Translations under genes and position numbers: made by a program | Notes under the pieces: model-generated | The model's input: the letters and a program-made list of their open reading frames with translations, nothing else | What the model was told of the DNA's origin: nothing | Database searches by the model: none | Shown: positions 45,327-57,595 of the stretch, in pieces | How the letters are laid out: every line of letters begins with the position of its first letter | Position numbering within the stretch: the first letter of the stretch is position 1 | Assembly (NCBI GenBank): GCA_922989275.2 | Contig: OV277858.1 | Location: 4,898,001-4,962,000, forward strand | DNA length: 64,000 bases | Source of the DNA: Gari tellinella | Taxonomy: Eukaryota; Mollusca; Bivalvia; Cardiida; Psammobiidae | Reading direction: 5' to 3'

Positions 45327-46039
45327 AGTATTGTTTATACGTGTGAACAAAATTAAAATATCAAGATTTGTTTATTTTTTGTTTTTCATAGTTAACTATC
45401 CATAGGAAACATAATAATGAAGCTACAGCACTTCCTCTATTGAGCAACATACTATTAGGTAATAATTAGAATTCAGAGAACATAATAATGCTTAATGTCA
45501 GTTCATGCAGGACAAAAACAATGCAGAAAGGTCATGAAGATGCTTTGTGCATAACTTTTGTCCTTAACAAACCCGTCACTCGTCTTGAATTATAATGGAA
45601 AGCATTAATGCAAGTGTCGTTAAAGAGAGGCAATACTGTGGATTAAGAGGTACACGGGTGGTATCGCAAAGTAAAGGTAACAGCAGCTCGGCTTTGCAAA
45701 TAGTTTTGAACGAGACAGGCAAACCGATACGATTGAAGCATATTATTTTATGTCAGTGTTGATAAAATGTGTTTATCAATGGCTGGTCTCGTACAACACT
45801 TTTGAATCAAATGACGTTGTTTTAAAAGAAAACTGATGCAAAGAACTGAAAATGACGTCATGTTGTTCAAACACCGTAGTCAGTAAACAGAGCGTAACTC
45901 TGTTATTAAAAGGAATTTTGAGAAACCGTTTTCAAGTATATGCTCAGAAATATCTGATCTTTTAAAAAAAGGCAACACTCAAAAATCGATATTTTTGTCA
46001 TTAAACCCCCTTTTCCTGGAGCGCGGCTCATATATTTTG

Positions 46040-47100
46040 TGATTGCCATACCCCTATTCTATCTTCTATTGTTAACGGGCACTTATATATATATATCGGA
46101 AAAAGACGTAATGAAAAATCAGCATCGAGTTATATATATATATAAAACCACCTGTGTCATTCAATTCTCTTATTCAATATTAATAAACAATGTATAAATG
46201 ATTTGAATGAGATAAGTTTACAATTACCTTAAATTAAATCAGTCGCATTACTGCGAACTTGGCAACACTATTTCTCGTTGGACATAAGTGGCCATGTGTC
46301 CCGTCATTTTAAGTGTCTGATCTGTAAGTAATACGTTTAGCGTTAACGCGTTTATTAGGATAAACAAACGCTGTCTCAACTGTAAAGCTCGTCAGATATG
46401 AATTTAGGATAGCATGTCAGGTGGTGTTTCCTTGGACTTGACAGTGGAAAACTGCCAGTCACATATGTACTCTGCACCATGTTAAATCTAGTTGTTCAAA
46501 ACCACTGAAATATGTACATAAATTATTTTTATAATACTATGATACATTGTAGATGTAAATCTCTATAATTTTTCAAAAATGTTATTAAAATGATCACACT
46601 TAATTTATAAAATTAAATAATTAAAATGTCTTCACCATGTCTAGGCTTAGGCTAAGTTCAAATAATTCTGATACAAGCACGACTTCCATAGTTTAAAGTG
46701 TTGGTAGATCCCGCCTCGTATAAGTAGGATAACAGGAAACGCCTTGCCTTTTATCTTGACTAAGATACTCATATTCGGTTACTGTTTTTAACTTCGTTTT
46801 GTTAGTTTTTTTCTTCCCCAAAACCATGTAGATTCAGCTGTGCAATTGCGTATTGCCATTTACGCGCTTGACTATGGGTGGTTTACTACTATCTCAACTA
46901 CCCATACCGGTTCTTCCCGATATTCATATGGCTTGTGACGCCAATCATGTTAACTGGAGAGATGTAAAAGTACTAACAGGTTTTTAAAAAAGTACCCTGA
47001 TGAAATACAACTAAAATTTAAATATGCTGAAGAACTCAGAAGGATAACATTGAGATTAGGATATACGGGAAAGAAGCTATAAAGATATAACATTATCTTT
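46040..47100. other. Gene-free stretch
   Basis: AT-rich, with short (TA)n runs near 46087 and 46131 and a TTTAGCGTTAACGCGTTTAT word near 46338 shared with family A flanks. No coding-like frame. Confidence 0.4.
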
Positions 47101-47107
47101 TAAAATG

Positions 47108-47395
47108 AATGCTTGCCCGGTTTATAATTAACAGGTCTAACAAATTTATCTGTGGCGTAACCACAAAGTCATTAATTTCAAATTGTGACCTGTTTCTACC
47201 CATCCGTGGAAGAACCCTCTCTCTCCATAGCTTCTTGGTGGAGCAGTAAAATCAGCTTCAAGCAGGATACAAAAATGTTCTTTAAATATGGAACATTGAG
47301 ACGAGTAGCTACTCAAGGCAAGAAGATCCAAGGAGCTTTCTATACTGTCCTCGTTTGCAGTAACCAACCAGCTACCTTAAAATGACCCTAAACCC
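47108..47395 (+). repeat. Dispersed repeat, inverted relative of 7627-7935
   Basis: Shares GGTTTATAATTAACAGGTCT, CTCTCTCCATAGCTTC and a GTLRRV-coding stretch with the other copy. No ends were defined. Confidence 0.6.
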
Positions 47396-47929
47396 TGTTC
47401 ATGTTGAAGACCAATTTAGCGCGGTGCAACCATCAATACACAGTTAACAATGTATACTACGGCTACTTCATAAATATCATCACAATTATACGTAAATGGT
47501 TCCTTAATGTAGAATATAAATATGACAACAATGCAGAACACAGCAAACGGGAGCCTCTGTATTACTTTTGTCATACAAAATACAACCGCAAGTTTAATAA
47601 ATTGTATATGTTTGTGTGACTATCTTACATAATCTAAACTATACACGTCCGTGTGCTGAAATTTGAGCAAGCCAAATGCAGCAGTGAGCTTCCAATTTCA
47701 AACCGAAAGCAAATTAAGAGAACAGAAAACCTGTGGTTTGTTGATTATGCTATACCTTGTACAGGGGGATTTTTTTTATGAAACAGTTATCACAAGAAAG
47801 TCAGTAAAAGATAAGCTGTCTAATGTATAATGCATTTTATTTCATTCCAGATTGTGCAGTTCTTTCAGTTACTTTATTTTCGAATCACGTGACGTCCAAG
47901 GTCAGTGGACAGGGGCAATAACCATAAGG

Positions 47930-48494
47930 ATGCTAATACAAGCCAAAGGTATGCGTATGCGGAAATTCATGCTGTTACCGGTATGTCTTCTAATTGTGGG
48001 ACTGGTGTATCTCCTCTACAGCAACATCGCCTACAGCCTATTGGAGAAGGTGCTGGCAGTTCAGTGTGTATCTGCCATAGCAAAAAGACAAAGTTCCTGC
48101 GAGTATAATACAGTGACAAAAGCTATTATTGATGAAAATGTAGACGCCGAGAAAGCGCTAAATGAACTCGCAGGGTTTAATGATATAGCGATAGACGTTC
48201 TGGAAAACAAACCAGTGATTAATACAGTGCACTGTGTTTGGTGTGGAAAGGAAACGTTTGAGTTTATTCACTATCTGAGCGTGTTGAGCGTCTGGAAGAT
48301 GCTGATGCCAGATATAATAGAGTTCCATACGGAGAACGCTAATGCTCCTGTTGCAGACAAATATAACACATGGATTGACGAGATCCGCACGACAGTTCCA
48401 GGATTTGTAATCAAGCATATGCCTAAGGTCTGGAACGGAAGTGATAAGGGTTGTGGTTATAGGTTTGGTCTTGAAGAACTTCATGGTAGAGGAG
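47930..48494 (+). CDS. Glycosyltransferase with DXD motif (Gly_transf_sug/GT32-like), exon 1
   Basis: Starts at ATG 47930; the frame extends further up without an ATG. ATTCCAG at 47844-47850 looks like an acceptor, so the coding exon probably carries 5' UTR from 47851. Residues 1-12 are basic, 13-30 form a hydrophobic anchor (FMLLPVCLLIVGLVYLLY), so this is a type II Golgi-style protein with the rest lumenal. Residues 96-134 (VINTVHCVWCG, then YLSVLSVWKM and EFHT) copy the GT-A opening strand. The exon ends in LEELHGRGG at a GTATGT donor, phase 1. At 190-199 the usual DXD is replaced by IANNVIVG, so this first domain lacks the metal-binding pair. One NGS sequon lies at 169. Confidence 0.8.
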
Positions 48495-48539
48495 GTATGT
48501 ACAACGGAACATTTTCACATAAGTACAAATGACCAATTA

Positions 48540-49610
48540 ACGGTGCAGTACAATGTCATGTATTAAGCTCGAAACGTACTTGACGCAAACAGCGTTTGGC
48601 GTGTGTGTGATCGTCTGTTTCAGGCAAGTACCTCTAGAGCTGAATACAATCACCTCTAATATTTGGCGCACCGCCAACTGGTGATGTAATTATTATAAGC
48701 CTTCAATATACACCAACAACCAAAAAACAACATTCATTTTAGATAATGAAGCATTTGATATTCGAGGCAAAATAAATAAAGCACTTTTTAATTTTATTAA
48801 CAATAACGCTGATTGTAAATAATGTCACGTTTATCGCTAATAAGATCAGATGAAAAGGAGGCATTGTGATACAGTCCATGATAGAGAATATTATATCGCG
48901 TTGCAAAACGGTCCGTCTAAAGACCCCAAACCTCCCCAAACGACTTTTTAAAACAAAAATTCTTAATAAGGGGAGATCCTTTGAAATCACAGAAAACAAA
49001 GCAAATACTGAAAATTGCAGACTCGGTTTAATTGAGTCTGTTCATGAGCAATACTGAACTATGCAACAGTGCTCACGCCCCCTATCACCGGCTTAAGCGG
49101 AATTCAACTTTCAACTGTAAATGCGCTGAAATCAATGATTCCAAAGGACCAGAAATTATAACAACACTGAGAATGAAGTACGGGCGACCATAAGTTTGCC
49201 ATATTCTAGCAGATTTAAGCTTAAAGCAGACTGAAAGTAAAGCAGAATATTTCTTTCATTAGTTTAGCTTAAATGTGTCATTTATAAGCTTTATTTGATT
49301 AAATATTAAGCTATCAAAGTAGTTTGGGTTGTTTTTAGTGGTTTGGAGAGGTTTGGGCTCTTTAGACGAACCTGTCGCACAAAAGCTCGATATTAGAGGA
49401 AGACAAAAAATAATAAAGCAAGACTAACTTGTATCTTACCTGTTAATTCTTTCCTCGCTTTGAATGGACAAGTTCTCATTTAATTCTAGTCCATGCTAAA
49501 AACTATTTAGGATTTTGTCGGCAATGCAAATGCAATATGACAAAGGGTGCAGATACAAATTAAATGGTTCCTTTAGGATTGGATTTTGATTTATTTCAGT
49601 CATATCGCAA
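48540..49610. other. Intron of the glycosyltransferase gene, no named repeat
   Basis: Short minus-strand frames at 48999-48739 show no domain. A half copy of hairpin family B (AAAGCAGACTGAAAGTAAAG, 49220-49250) is present. Confidence 0.45.
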
Positions 49611-49631
49611 CAGTTAGCTTATGACCTCATA

Positions 49632-50833
49632 CCCAGCAGGCACACCAACGTTGAATCAACGTTGGATCAACGTTGAACTTCAACGTTGAAACAACGTACG
49701 ATTTATATTTGATTTTGAAAGTTTGTTTGACGTTGAACCTCAACGTTGATTCAACGTTGATAATGGTTGAAGTTTCAACTTTGAAATGACTTTGATTCAA
49801 CGTCAAAACAACATTGTTTCGAGTGGGCTGTCCGTTTTTGTGTGCGCTTTTTTCTCCAGATATTGTTTTATTTTCAAATTCTGCCTTCAACCTAGGTTTA
49901 AGGAGCTCTACTCTACTAATAGTAGAGTAGACAACGCATGGGCGTTGGAAGATGTTTGATTACATCTTATCAAATATGGTTGCTTCATTTATTAGTACGC
50001 TGAGTATCTATAATTAAACATTTTTACATTGAATTGGTTTGCTTTCTGGAAGGTTGTATTTTATTCATTTTAATTCTAAACTTGAATGTAAAAGTCAGTG
50101 CTTACTATTAAGAACTTAGAACTTATTTCTTTTGCATCTAAACTATGAAGGATCAAATTAATATTTAAGTTGAAGTTGTTATGATTATTTATTAAATAAT
50201 AATAATTTTTACCTACGTCCATTATCTGACAATGTGGATTCAACGTTGATTCAACGTTGATTCAACCTAGGCAGTAGATTTTTAAATTGAATTTATTTTT
50301 TACGATAAATCATAGTTTACGTGATGATACATAACCACTGCAATATAATTTATCAGAATTTTCATTTTCAACGATTTTTTTTCCCACGACCATTTTCAAC
50401 GTTGATTCAACGTTGGCAATAAATTTGGTACCGACCCATGGTCGTCCAAGGGTGAAAAAGGGTTGATCAACGTTGCGACGGAAAATCAACGTTGTTTCAA
50501 CGTTGAAACAACGTTGTGTGCCTGCTGGGCGACCATTATCAACGTTAATTCAACGTTGTCATTAGATTTTCTAAATTGAATTTATGTTAACGATAAATCA
50601 TAGTCGACGTGGTTAGACATTAAACACTCCGATATAATTAATCAGAAATTTCAATTTCAGTATTTTTTAATTTTTTAACTACGACCATTATAAACGTTGA
50701 TTCAACGTTGATTCAACGTTGGCAGTAAATTGGCTACCTATGGATGGTCGTCCATGGTTGAAATCAGGTTGATCAACGTAACGACGGAAAATCAACGTTG
50801 ATTCAACGTTGAAACAACGTTGTGTGCCTGCTG
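49632..50833. mobile_element. TA-flanked CAACGTTG element with an internal duplication of its end
   Basis: Begins CCCAGCAGGCACACCAACG at 49632 after TA and ends CCTGCTGGG at 50833 before TA. It is inverted relative to 11963-12830 and shares its AT-rich middle. A second copy of the right end finishes at 50529 (CCTGCTGGG not followed by TA), and 50530-50833 repeats about 50226-50529 with changes. The extra terminal block explains the 1,202-bp size. It lies inside the glycosyltransferase intron. Confidence 0.8.
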
Positions 50834-50941
50834 GGTAACCAATTTATGCACTTAAACATGCTCAAATCGACAACTGTGTAAAACCACCAACCTTCCGCAA
50901 GCCAGGTTGTAGGCTTCCCAACATGAAAAAACCCTAATGCC

Positions 50942-51032
50942 CAGACCGGGATTCGTACCCACAGCGGTGAGTAGTTTAATGATGTAAGTCACAGTGATTA
51001 TACATCTAGACCACAGAGGCCCCGGCTCCTTT
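50942..51032 (-). repeat. tRNA-derived SINE head
   Basis: On the minus strand GGCCTCTGTGGTCTAGATG is an A-box-like arm, and GTGGGTACGAATCCCGGTC is a T-arm with a near B box (TACGAATCC). About 35 bases lie between them, so it is not a normal tRNA. Confidence 0.5.
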
Positions 51033-51550
51033 AGGCGTCCTCGGTCAGACCCGGACCTTTATCGTTTGCCTAGGACAAGTAGACTCTTAACAGAAACACT
51101 GTTTGCAAAAGACGTATATATGGGTTGCTAGGATGAAATAGGTTTAAACTACAATAAGCGGCAGCGCTGTGAGAGAGAATATGGATCGAGATGACGAAAT
51201 ACCTTTTTATATTTACATTTTTAAACTTAGTGAAACGAAGACTACTAACTTCCGAGTTAACTCGGTGGTATTAAGACAAGGATGTTTATTACAAACAGTT
51301 TGGAGTCAAATTTACTCGTCATCTGATCAGATTCTTGCATGAAAATCTGAATTTTACAAAATTTGCACACAACAATTTCAAAGCAGTCGATATTACAGCA
51401 AATAAGGGTAAAACCTATACAAGATCTATGTAATACTTTTATGGAGGGCCTCATAGGGGATAAGCCGTTAGGCTCAATCAGTCACCCTCGTTAAAGACAT
51501 ATCCTGACATACTTTCGGTGATAACATCTAACCAGGCAGTTTCCATGCCA

Positions 51551-52104
51551 AACAGTTACTCGTGACTACAGACTATTCGCTTGAGTACAATTTGACCGTT
51601 GCCATAGTGGGTTATTTTTAACACGGGCTTGAATGTTTAATTCTTTCCCGTGTTACTAATAATCCTGTCAGAGAATTTTGTTAGATGTTTTACATGTATT
51701 TACTTACTGTGCTGGCGGTCTTTTTGATTGTAAGGTTGTGGAACAGGGTTTATATTTTATGTACACTGTTCGTCTTTATAGGTGAATATAGGAGATAAGT
51801 GTGAGGTTGGGCGCCCCTAAACCCAGGTTTAACCCCCCAGTGGTTGTTAATAGTTAATTAATTTATAATTGATTATTGATTGCTACTGACCGTACCAAGG
51901 CGGGCTCCTATGTTCACTTAGCTTTATGTTTGTCTTGCGTGTTGTTTTCTATTTAGTGTGTGGATGAGGGAATGGTATTGCGTGTGTGTGTGTGTGTGGT
52001 TGTGTGTGTGTGTGTTTGTTATGGTATGGCTGTGTGTTCTGCTTTGGAGATGGGTGTGTTGTTTGTGTTGCGTTTCCTGCTTGAGTCATCTTTCGTATTT
52101 ATTT
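51551..52104 (+). mobile_element. 5'-truncated copy of the Penelope-like 3' end
   Basis: From ACAGTTACTCGTGACTACAG to CTTTCGTATTTATTT it is nearly identical to 40896-41443. The main difference is a shorter (GT)n run (about 51980-52015). The high identity implies a recent origin from the same lineage. It is inserted in the glycosyltransferase intron. Confidence 0.85.
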
Positions 52105-52542
52105 CATGCTTCATGTGTTCGTACCTATAGCAAAAAACCACTGAAGTGTCTCAAGTGAGGCCCGTTTTTATATTTGAAAGTTTGGTTAGAAATACCCATT
52201 AAAAACTCTCACATGTGAGTATGACATGGCCTCTCTAGGGAGAGTGAGATGACTATGACATTTGCTTTATGCTTTCTCAGTTACTTTTACGCCTGTCGAG
52301 TACAATGAGGGGCGAGTCAATCAATGAACTGAAGAAATGTCTTTAAATATAGTAGTTCATTCATTCATTAATTTGTTCAGACATATGCGAAGCTATGTTA
52401 GGCAGCATAAGAGCTGTGCCAACGCCCAGTTTAGCTTTATAATTGGCGCATGTTTAGCTTTTTATTTGGCGCATGTACCCGTAAATGGTGACTTTACAAG
52501 TAATGATGGAAGTAAAATATCTGTATTTATCTAGAAGCTATA

Positions 52543-52723
52543 CAGTAAAACCTCTTTTTACAACCACTTTAACGAAAACTAAGTAAGCTAACTGATTATG
52601 AGAGAGACAGGTGACATCTTAAATCAAGGTATTTTTGTGTTACTTTCATCTTGCTGAAAGCAGTCTGCCATAAGCACCAAATAAACTATATGATTTAGTG
52701 GTCGTAATAGAGAGGTTTTACCG
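52543..52723. mobile_element. 181-bp Tc1/mariner-like MITE
   Basis: Ends CAGTAAAACCTCTTTTTACA and, inverted, CGGTAAAACCTCTCTATTAC, with TA on both sides (52541-52542 and 52724-52725). CAGTAAAACCTCTCTATAAC-type termini are known from pogo/mariner elements. No coding capacity. Confidence 0.8.
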
Positions 52724-53175
52724 TATTCATGATACTATACATTTGAATCTATAAATAATCTAACTGTATTTGTGTATTTGTGTAATGATTTATGACAAAA
52801 ACGTATACACGTTTACATCAAACATGACGCCAATACATTTGCAACAATGCGTATCAAACATGACGCCAAAACATTGAACGTAACGTCGCTCAAAACAAGA
52901 TACCCCTCTGAATTTAAATAGCTCTAACGTTTTTAATATGTATAAGAAAATTGTAAAATAACTTTTATACTGCACAGAAATGTTTGTAGATTTACAAAAC
53001 GTTAAAAACTACAAATGTCATTTTTTGTCATTAATTAAGGTTCTTGCATGCACCGGCCCATTTATAATACTAGACATATCCATGTCTTATTCGTCTTATG
53101 GTGAGGGTCTCATGGAAGTTATACGTTGTCAAATGTGTTATCTTTATTATTATTATTAAAATTGATTTGTTTCAG

Positions 53176-54326
53176 GTATATACATAGCAAACAACGTGAT
53201 AGTTGGACCCCAGGCGTACCACCACAGGGACAGAGAGTTGTCTATATTCTACTCCGGGCATGGTGCTGGAGATTTTGTTGTTTCTATGGCAATTGCTAAA
53301 GATCACGCAAAAGGTCTCAAAAGTTTGAATACTAATAACAATTTGAAGGACACCAACGTTTATTTATTTTGCCAAACCTTAGATAAGGAGTTAAGAATGA
53401 ATAACTCATCTGACTGTTTTGTACGTCCGTCTAAATTGTTTCCAAGAGATATATTCCAACTCAAAACTAATTTCGGATATTTAGCCAGAACACTTATGTA
53501 TGGAAGTGGCGACATCAAAAGAGAAAAGTCCTTCCTGCCAGGCAAAATACCGAAAATAGTCCATTATGTTTGGTTTGGAGATAAAGAGATGGATTTTAGG
53601 ATGTACCTAAGCATGCTTAGCACGTTGTTTATACTTAATCCCGAGAGGGTTATAATCTACACAGATGGACATTTACACGGATCGTACATGGACAGAATAA
53701 CACGGGACAAAAGAGTTATGATTGTTATACGAGAAAGGCCAGAGTTTATATTCGGTAAAAGTATTTTTCATATTGAACACACAAAAGATGTCATTTTAGC
53801 TGAAGTTATATTGAAATACGGAGGTATATCTGTGGATTGGGACGCACTGTGGTTACGCGATCCTGTTGACATCATCCAAGCCGGATATGACGTAGTTGCT
53901 AATTTTGATATCACTGCATACGGTACGTTCCCAGATACAATTAACACCGGAGTGCTTATGGCGAAGCCCAAAGCACTCTTCCTTAAGCGTTGGCAAGACG
54001 CCCTGTATAATTTTAAGTCCAAAGACTTTCTCTTTAACGTTGTTCAGCTTCCATATAAAATTTACGAACGTTTTCCAGAACACATTCACATTGAGCGAAG
54101 ACTCCAGGTCTTGTGTTATCATCTAAGGTGTCATCCTACGTTTCATCCAGATTACCATAAAGAAACAGAAGATCAGCCTTTTGATTGGCGGAAAGATGCC
54201 TACGTAATACATTTCACAATTCCAGATCCACCTGAACTGGCCAGTGAACAGAAATGTAAGAACTCTTCTGGGCGGTTCGCAGAAATAGGACAATTTATTT
54301 TAAATCATTCCTATAAATTGGACTGA
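53176..54326 (+). CDS. Glycosyltransferase with DXD motif, exon 2 (C-terminal catalytic domain)
   Basis: Follows TTGTTTCAG and completes the Gly codon split by the 4.68-kb intron, giving a 571-residue product. Residues 313-323 are KIPKIVHYVWFG, the standard Gly_transf_sug opening. Then come LSMLSTLFILNPERVIIYTDG, HTKDVILAEVILKYGGISVD and the DWD motif at 409-411 in GGISVDWDALWLRDP, then NTGVLMAKP and the C-terminal segment. In the family, DXD binds the metal of a nucleotide sugar. Donor and acceptor are unknown here. NSS/NHS sequons are present. It has no stop or frameshift, and codon use looks ordinary, so I take it as a functional host gene. Confidence 0.85.
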
Positions 54327-55640
54327 TTTTACATGTCTATAAAACGTAGGCATTTCTCATATTTGCAGTGCAAACTATACAGTCGAATTCTTTACAGCTG
54401 GTACAATATACTACAAAATGATGGTTAAGCAGAATTTGATACATAAACATGTACTTTACCAGTTGGCGGTGCAATACAGGTCGATCAAGTCGGCTCGAGA
54501 CGTTATTGACCGAAAAAGCCAATCTCAAGAGCGCCATTGATATAAGTGTGGTAGGCTGTTTTCGTCAATAATGTCAACAGTAAGCTGGTAATGTGTTAAC
54601 AATATGCATATAATTTACACCACCACCAAACTTATTATGTTTCCACTGTTACAATTAACCTTTCGCCTAGTCAAAAAATTAAGAGTATCTAAAGGTTATG
54701 ATGCGACAAGGGCGGGAATTGAACATTCCCCAAACACCAGACTCTCCTTCCCTAAATTTATAGAAATTCAAGAATCCGCACGAGAAGTTTATATACTACT
54801 TTTGTCCTGCACTGATTCTCGTACACTGTAGCATACATAATTATTTCCCAATAAGCGCATTTAAAATGCAAATAATTTGGAGTCAAATAGGGCGCCGAGT
54901 AACTTTACGTCTGATGAAGCTCAAAACTAGTTGCCACTTATATAAAAACTTAATTGTACATTGTTTAGAAATAACCTGTCATTTACCTTCATTTCATTGT
55001 ATATCATTTGAATTTGAACGGGAAATAATAACCTCTTTACGACTGTTTGCCTATTTTTACATACACAGTGCCCTCTTTAGCCCGGGGCATAAGTCGAAAA
55101 ATAGTTCATTTCATGATGCAAGCAAATTTCATGATCATTGTCTACCGAAAAAATCCGTTAGCCACTTCAATATCCCTGTCAGATTCAAGATTTTTGAAAA
55201 TTATTAAACAACTTTTTCTCGGGTCATGTGTAATTTTGTATGTTCTAACACTACTATTTAAAGTTATTAAAGCCTATACATTTGTTTTATGGCCAATATT
55301 TTCCACGTCCAAACTACCTTATAACACGAAGATGCTAACGAAATTCCTTCGCATGATTTCATTTTGAAACTTTGATTTTTATCTAAAGTAGTCTTGTCGG
55401 ACTTTTGGGAAATGGTATTTTTGAGGAAATTTGACAGACCAGCTTTTTACCATAATTACGGTGAGCTGAATCTATTTACATGTATGTTGTCTGTCACTTT
55501 CTTCCATTAAGCTAAAAGCCAAACATTGGTAAACAAAACCACAAAATGGCCGCCAAAACACTTATTTTCGTTATTATATCCGATATTTTGGTAATCAAAT
55601 GCACATATATCTACTTCTTCTCCTAAACCACATGGCTAAT
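54327..55640. other. Gene-free stretch after the glycosyltransferase
   Basis: AT-rich, with small open frames (113 codons at 54866 and 106 at 55047) that overlap in different frames and show no domain. I see no clear poly(A) signal close to the stop. Confidence 0.4.
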
Positions 55641-55651
55641 TACAACAAAGT

Positions 55652-55890
55652 GGGGGTAGTCCAGTGGTAACGCGTTGGACTATGGTACCAGGGGTCGTGA
55701 GTTCGATCCCCCGCCGGACCAGCGGCCTGACTAGGGAATTTTTTTCCGAATCCCCGATGATGTACAGGAATATTCTTGAGCAAGATATGTACCGCGAATT
55801 GCTCATCTCTACCCATGGGTACCTGTGAAGGGTCTGAGCCGGTCCTACGGTTGCTTTAACGCCATTTGTTAGCAGTGCTTAATATTTTAG
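55652..55890 (+). mobile_element. tRNA-derived SINE, full head
   Basis: A box TAGTCCAGTGGTAACGCG and B box GAGTTCGATCC (55700-55710) lie at tRNA-like spacing in a tRNA-like head ending CCGCCGGACCAG. A body with CCGAATCCCCGATGATGTAC and TGAAGGGTCTGAGCCGGTC follows. The body differs from that of the SINE at 41444, so it is a second family. Confidence 0.75.
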
Positions 55891-57480
55891 GCAAAATGGC
55901 TCAATAATCAGGGGAGTAAATGTACAGTCGGCTGAGCGGTCACTCGGACTGAAAGTAGATTTTAAAATGATACTTTACTTTTACAACGAATTGATTCAAT
56001 GAAGAATTCTGATTGCGATGGCGACAAAAGTAAAATACTGCACACATTTTTAAAAAAAATCTTCTTGTAAAAAAACAAAAGGCCCATAACTTAGATCGCT
56101 CAGATATTCGATGTTTAGTAAAGAGTATCGCCTTGAAGACCTCTACCAATTTTGTTGAAGCCACAGCTCTGATTTGAATTTTAAGGGTCTCTTAAGTTTT
56201 ACGTAATCTTGTTTTTAAAAACTTAAAAATATTTAGGTCAAAACCCTAAAACTTTGCCATTTAGTGTAAATCGTTACCTAATAAAGTGTAGCATCAATAC
56301 AATGTCCCTTCCTACAACGATTCACTCATTACAACAATAATTACCTACCTTTGCCTAAACACATTTTCCCTTTAAATTACAATTCCCTACTAACAACGCA
56401 TAAGATAATTGTCTTCCGGTGGCTATTGTTGCAGATAGTCAACGGTGAAAAGAATGAAAAAGTTTTTTCAAAACGTGTCAAAACCGTAAAGTGGCACATC
56501 CTTTTTTGTACAGAATAACGTAGTAACCCTCTATCAGGTGTGTTGAAATCAAATCCCTAGTATTAAAATTGTAACCGGCCAGCGGCTCTTGTGTCAAATT
56601 CCATGACACTGGTGAGCGATATAGGATCATTATGGTTCTCTTTTTCACACAAACTAAGCTTAATAGAGAAACATATATGTGAATGAAATTCACTTGCTTC
56701 CAACAGAAGTGTTTCATGAATTTCTAAAATGGAAACGTTGTAGAGATGAAACCTAGGTGTTGATAGGATAATCCAGACAAAAACAAAGAATTGCTAACAA
56801 ACACAAGAATAGTAAGTGGAATTATGGTTAACACTACGACTACACCATCCTTATTTAGACAATCCTTAACACTAGCAATACCAAGCGAATGCAATCATCA
56901 AAGGTAACGGCAAATTGAAGTGCAGAGGACCTTAAGCTCTAAGCCGCGCCTCGTGTGATCAAGAGTTACACGGTGTCTAATCAGGCTCCAAACTGTTTGC
57001 CATTCAATTTTGATTAAATAGTCAACATTTAAGGTTACCTGACATATACTTTATCTTATTCCTTTGTTTTTGCCTATGTTTCGATTGTATGTTTTTTAAT
57101 GGGAAAGAATAATGCATTGCTCAGTGTAAATATGAATCAACGTTAACTCATATACCCCTGAACCATTTGCAAATATAATGGACAATTCATAGCTCCAGTT
57201 AAATTTAGCCCATTTGACTACATGTCGTTCATTTTTATATTGTATTTACACTGGTTGCATAGGAAAATTGTACTCTTGGTAGGTACATCGTTTGCTAATG
57301 GCGAGTGTAATCGTCGCTAAGGAATTTTGAAGAATTGCAAAGTTATGTTTAGTGATCTCGGAATAGAAGGTGATTAATGTATTTTATATATGTACAGTGG
57401 GGAAGACATTATTCTTTCCCGTTAAAACGCAAACGAAACGTTAACGCACTGCAGTAAAATGTAGAATTTGTTTTGATATG
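55891..57480. other. Gene-free stretch
   Basis: AT-rich with no domain-bearing frame. A half hairpin of family A (GTCTAATCAGGCTCCAAACT) lies at about 56975-57000. Confidence 0.4.
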
Positions 57481-57505
57481 AGTGGTAATTTAAAGCATGA
57501 TAAGC

Positions 57506-57550
57506 CACCGGGTGACCCGGCGTCTGATTTGGCTCCAAACTACTTGCAAT
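57506..57550. repeat. Hairpin repeat, family A, partial
   Basis: CCACCGGGTGACCCGGCGTC then TGATTTGGCTCCAAAC. The left outer arm is lost. Confidence 0.55.
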
Positions 57551-57595
57551 AAAAATAACAGTTTTCAAAGCAAACGAAAAACAGCTTTTATAGTA

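Larger units (their letters stand above)
41975..46032 (+). mobile_element. 4.06-kb DNA transposon with spliced DUF7869-like gene
   Basis: Ends are TATGAGCCGCGCTCCAGGAA, continuing AA(T/G)GGGGTTTA(G/A)TGACA, inverted at both sides and matching at 35 of 37 bases. Flanks are A/T-rich (TTACA and TATTTTG), so a TA or ATAT duplication cannot be resolved. Inside, a short first exon sits near the left end and two later exons lie on the + strand. Hairpins of families A and C, a solo LINE tail and another palindrome have inserted inside. The exon-bearing interior marks it as derived from an autonomous element, now broken. Confidence 0.75.

Noticed and set aside
47852..47929. Upstream extension of the glycosyltransferase frame from a TTG
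   Set aside because: No ATG. It begins at an apparent splice acceptor, and the ATG at 47930 places the membrane anchor correctly.
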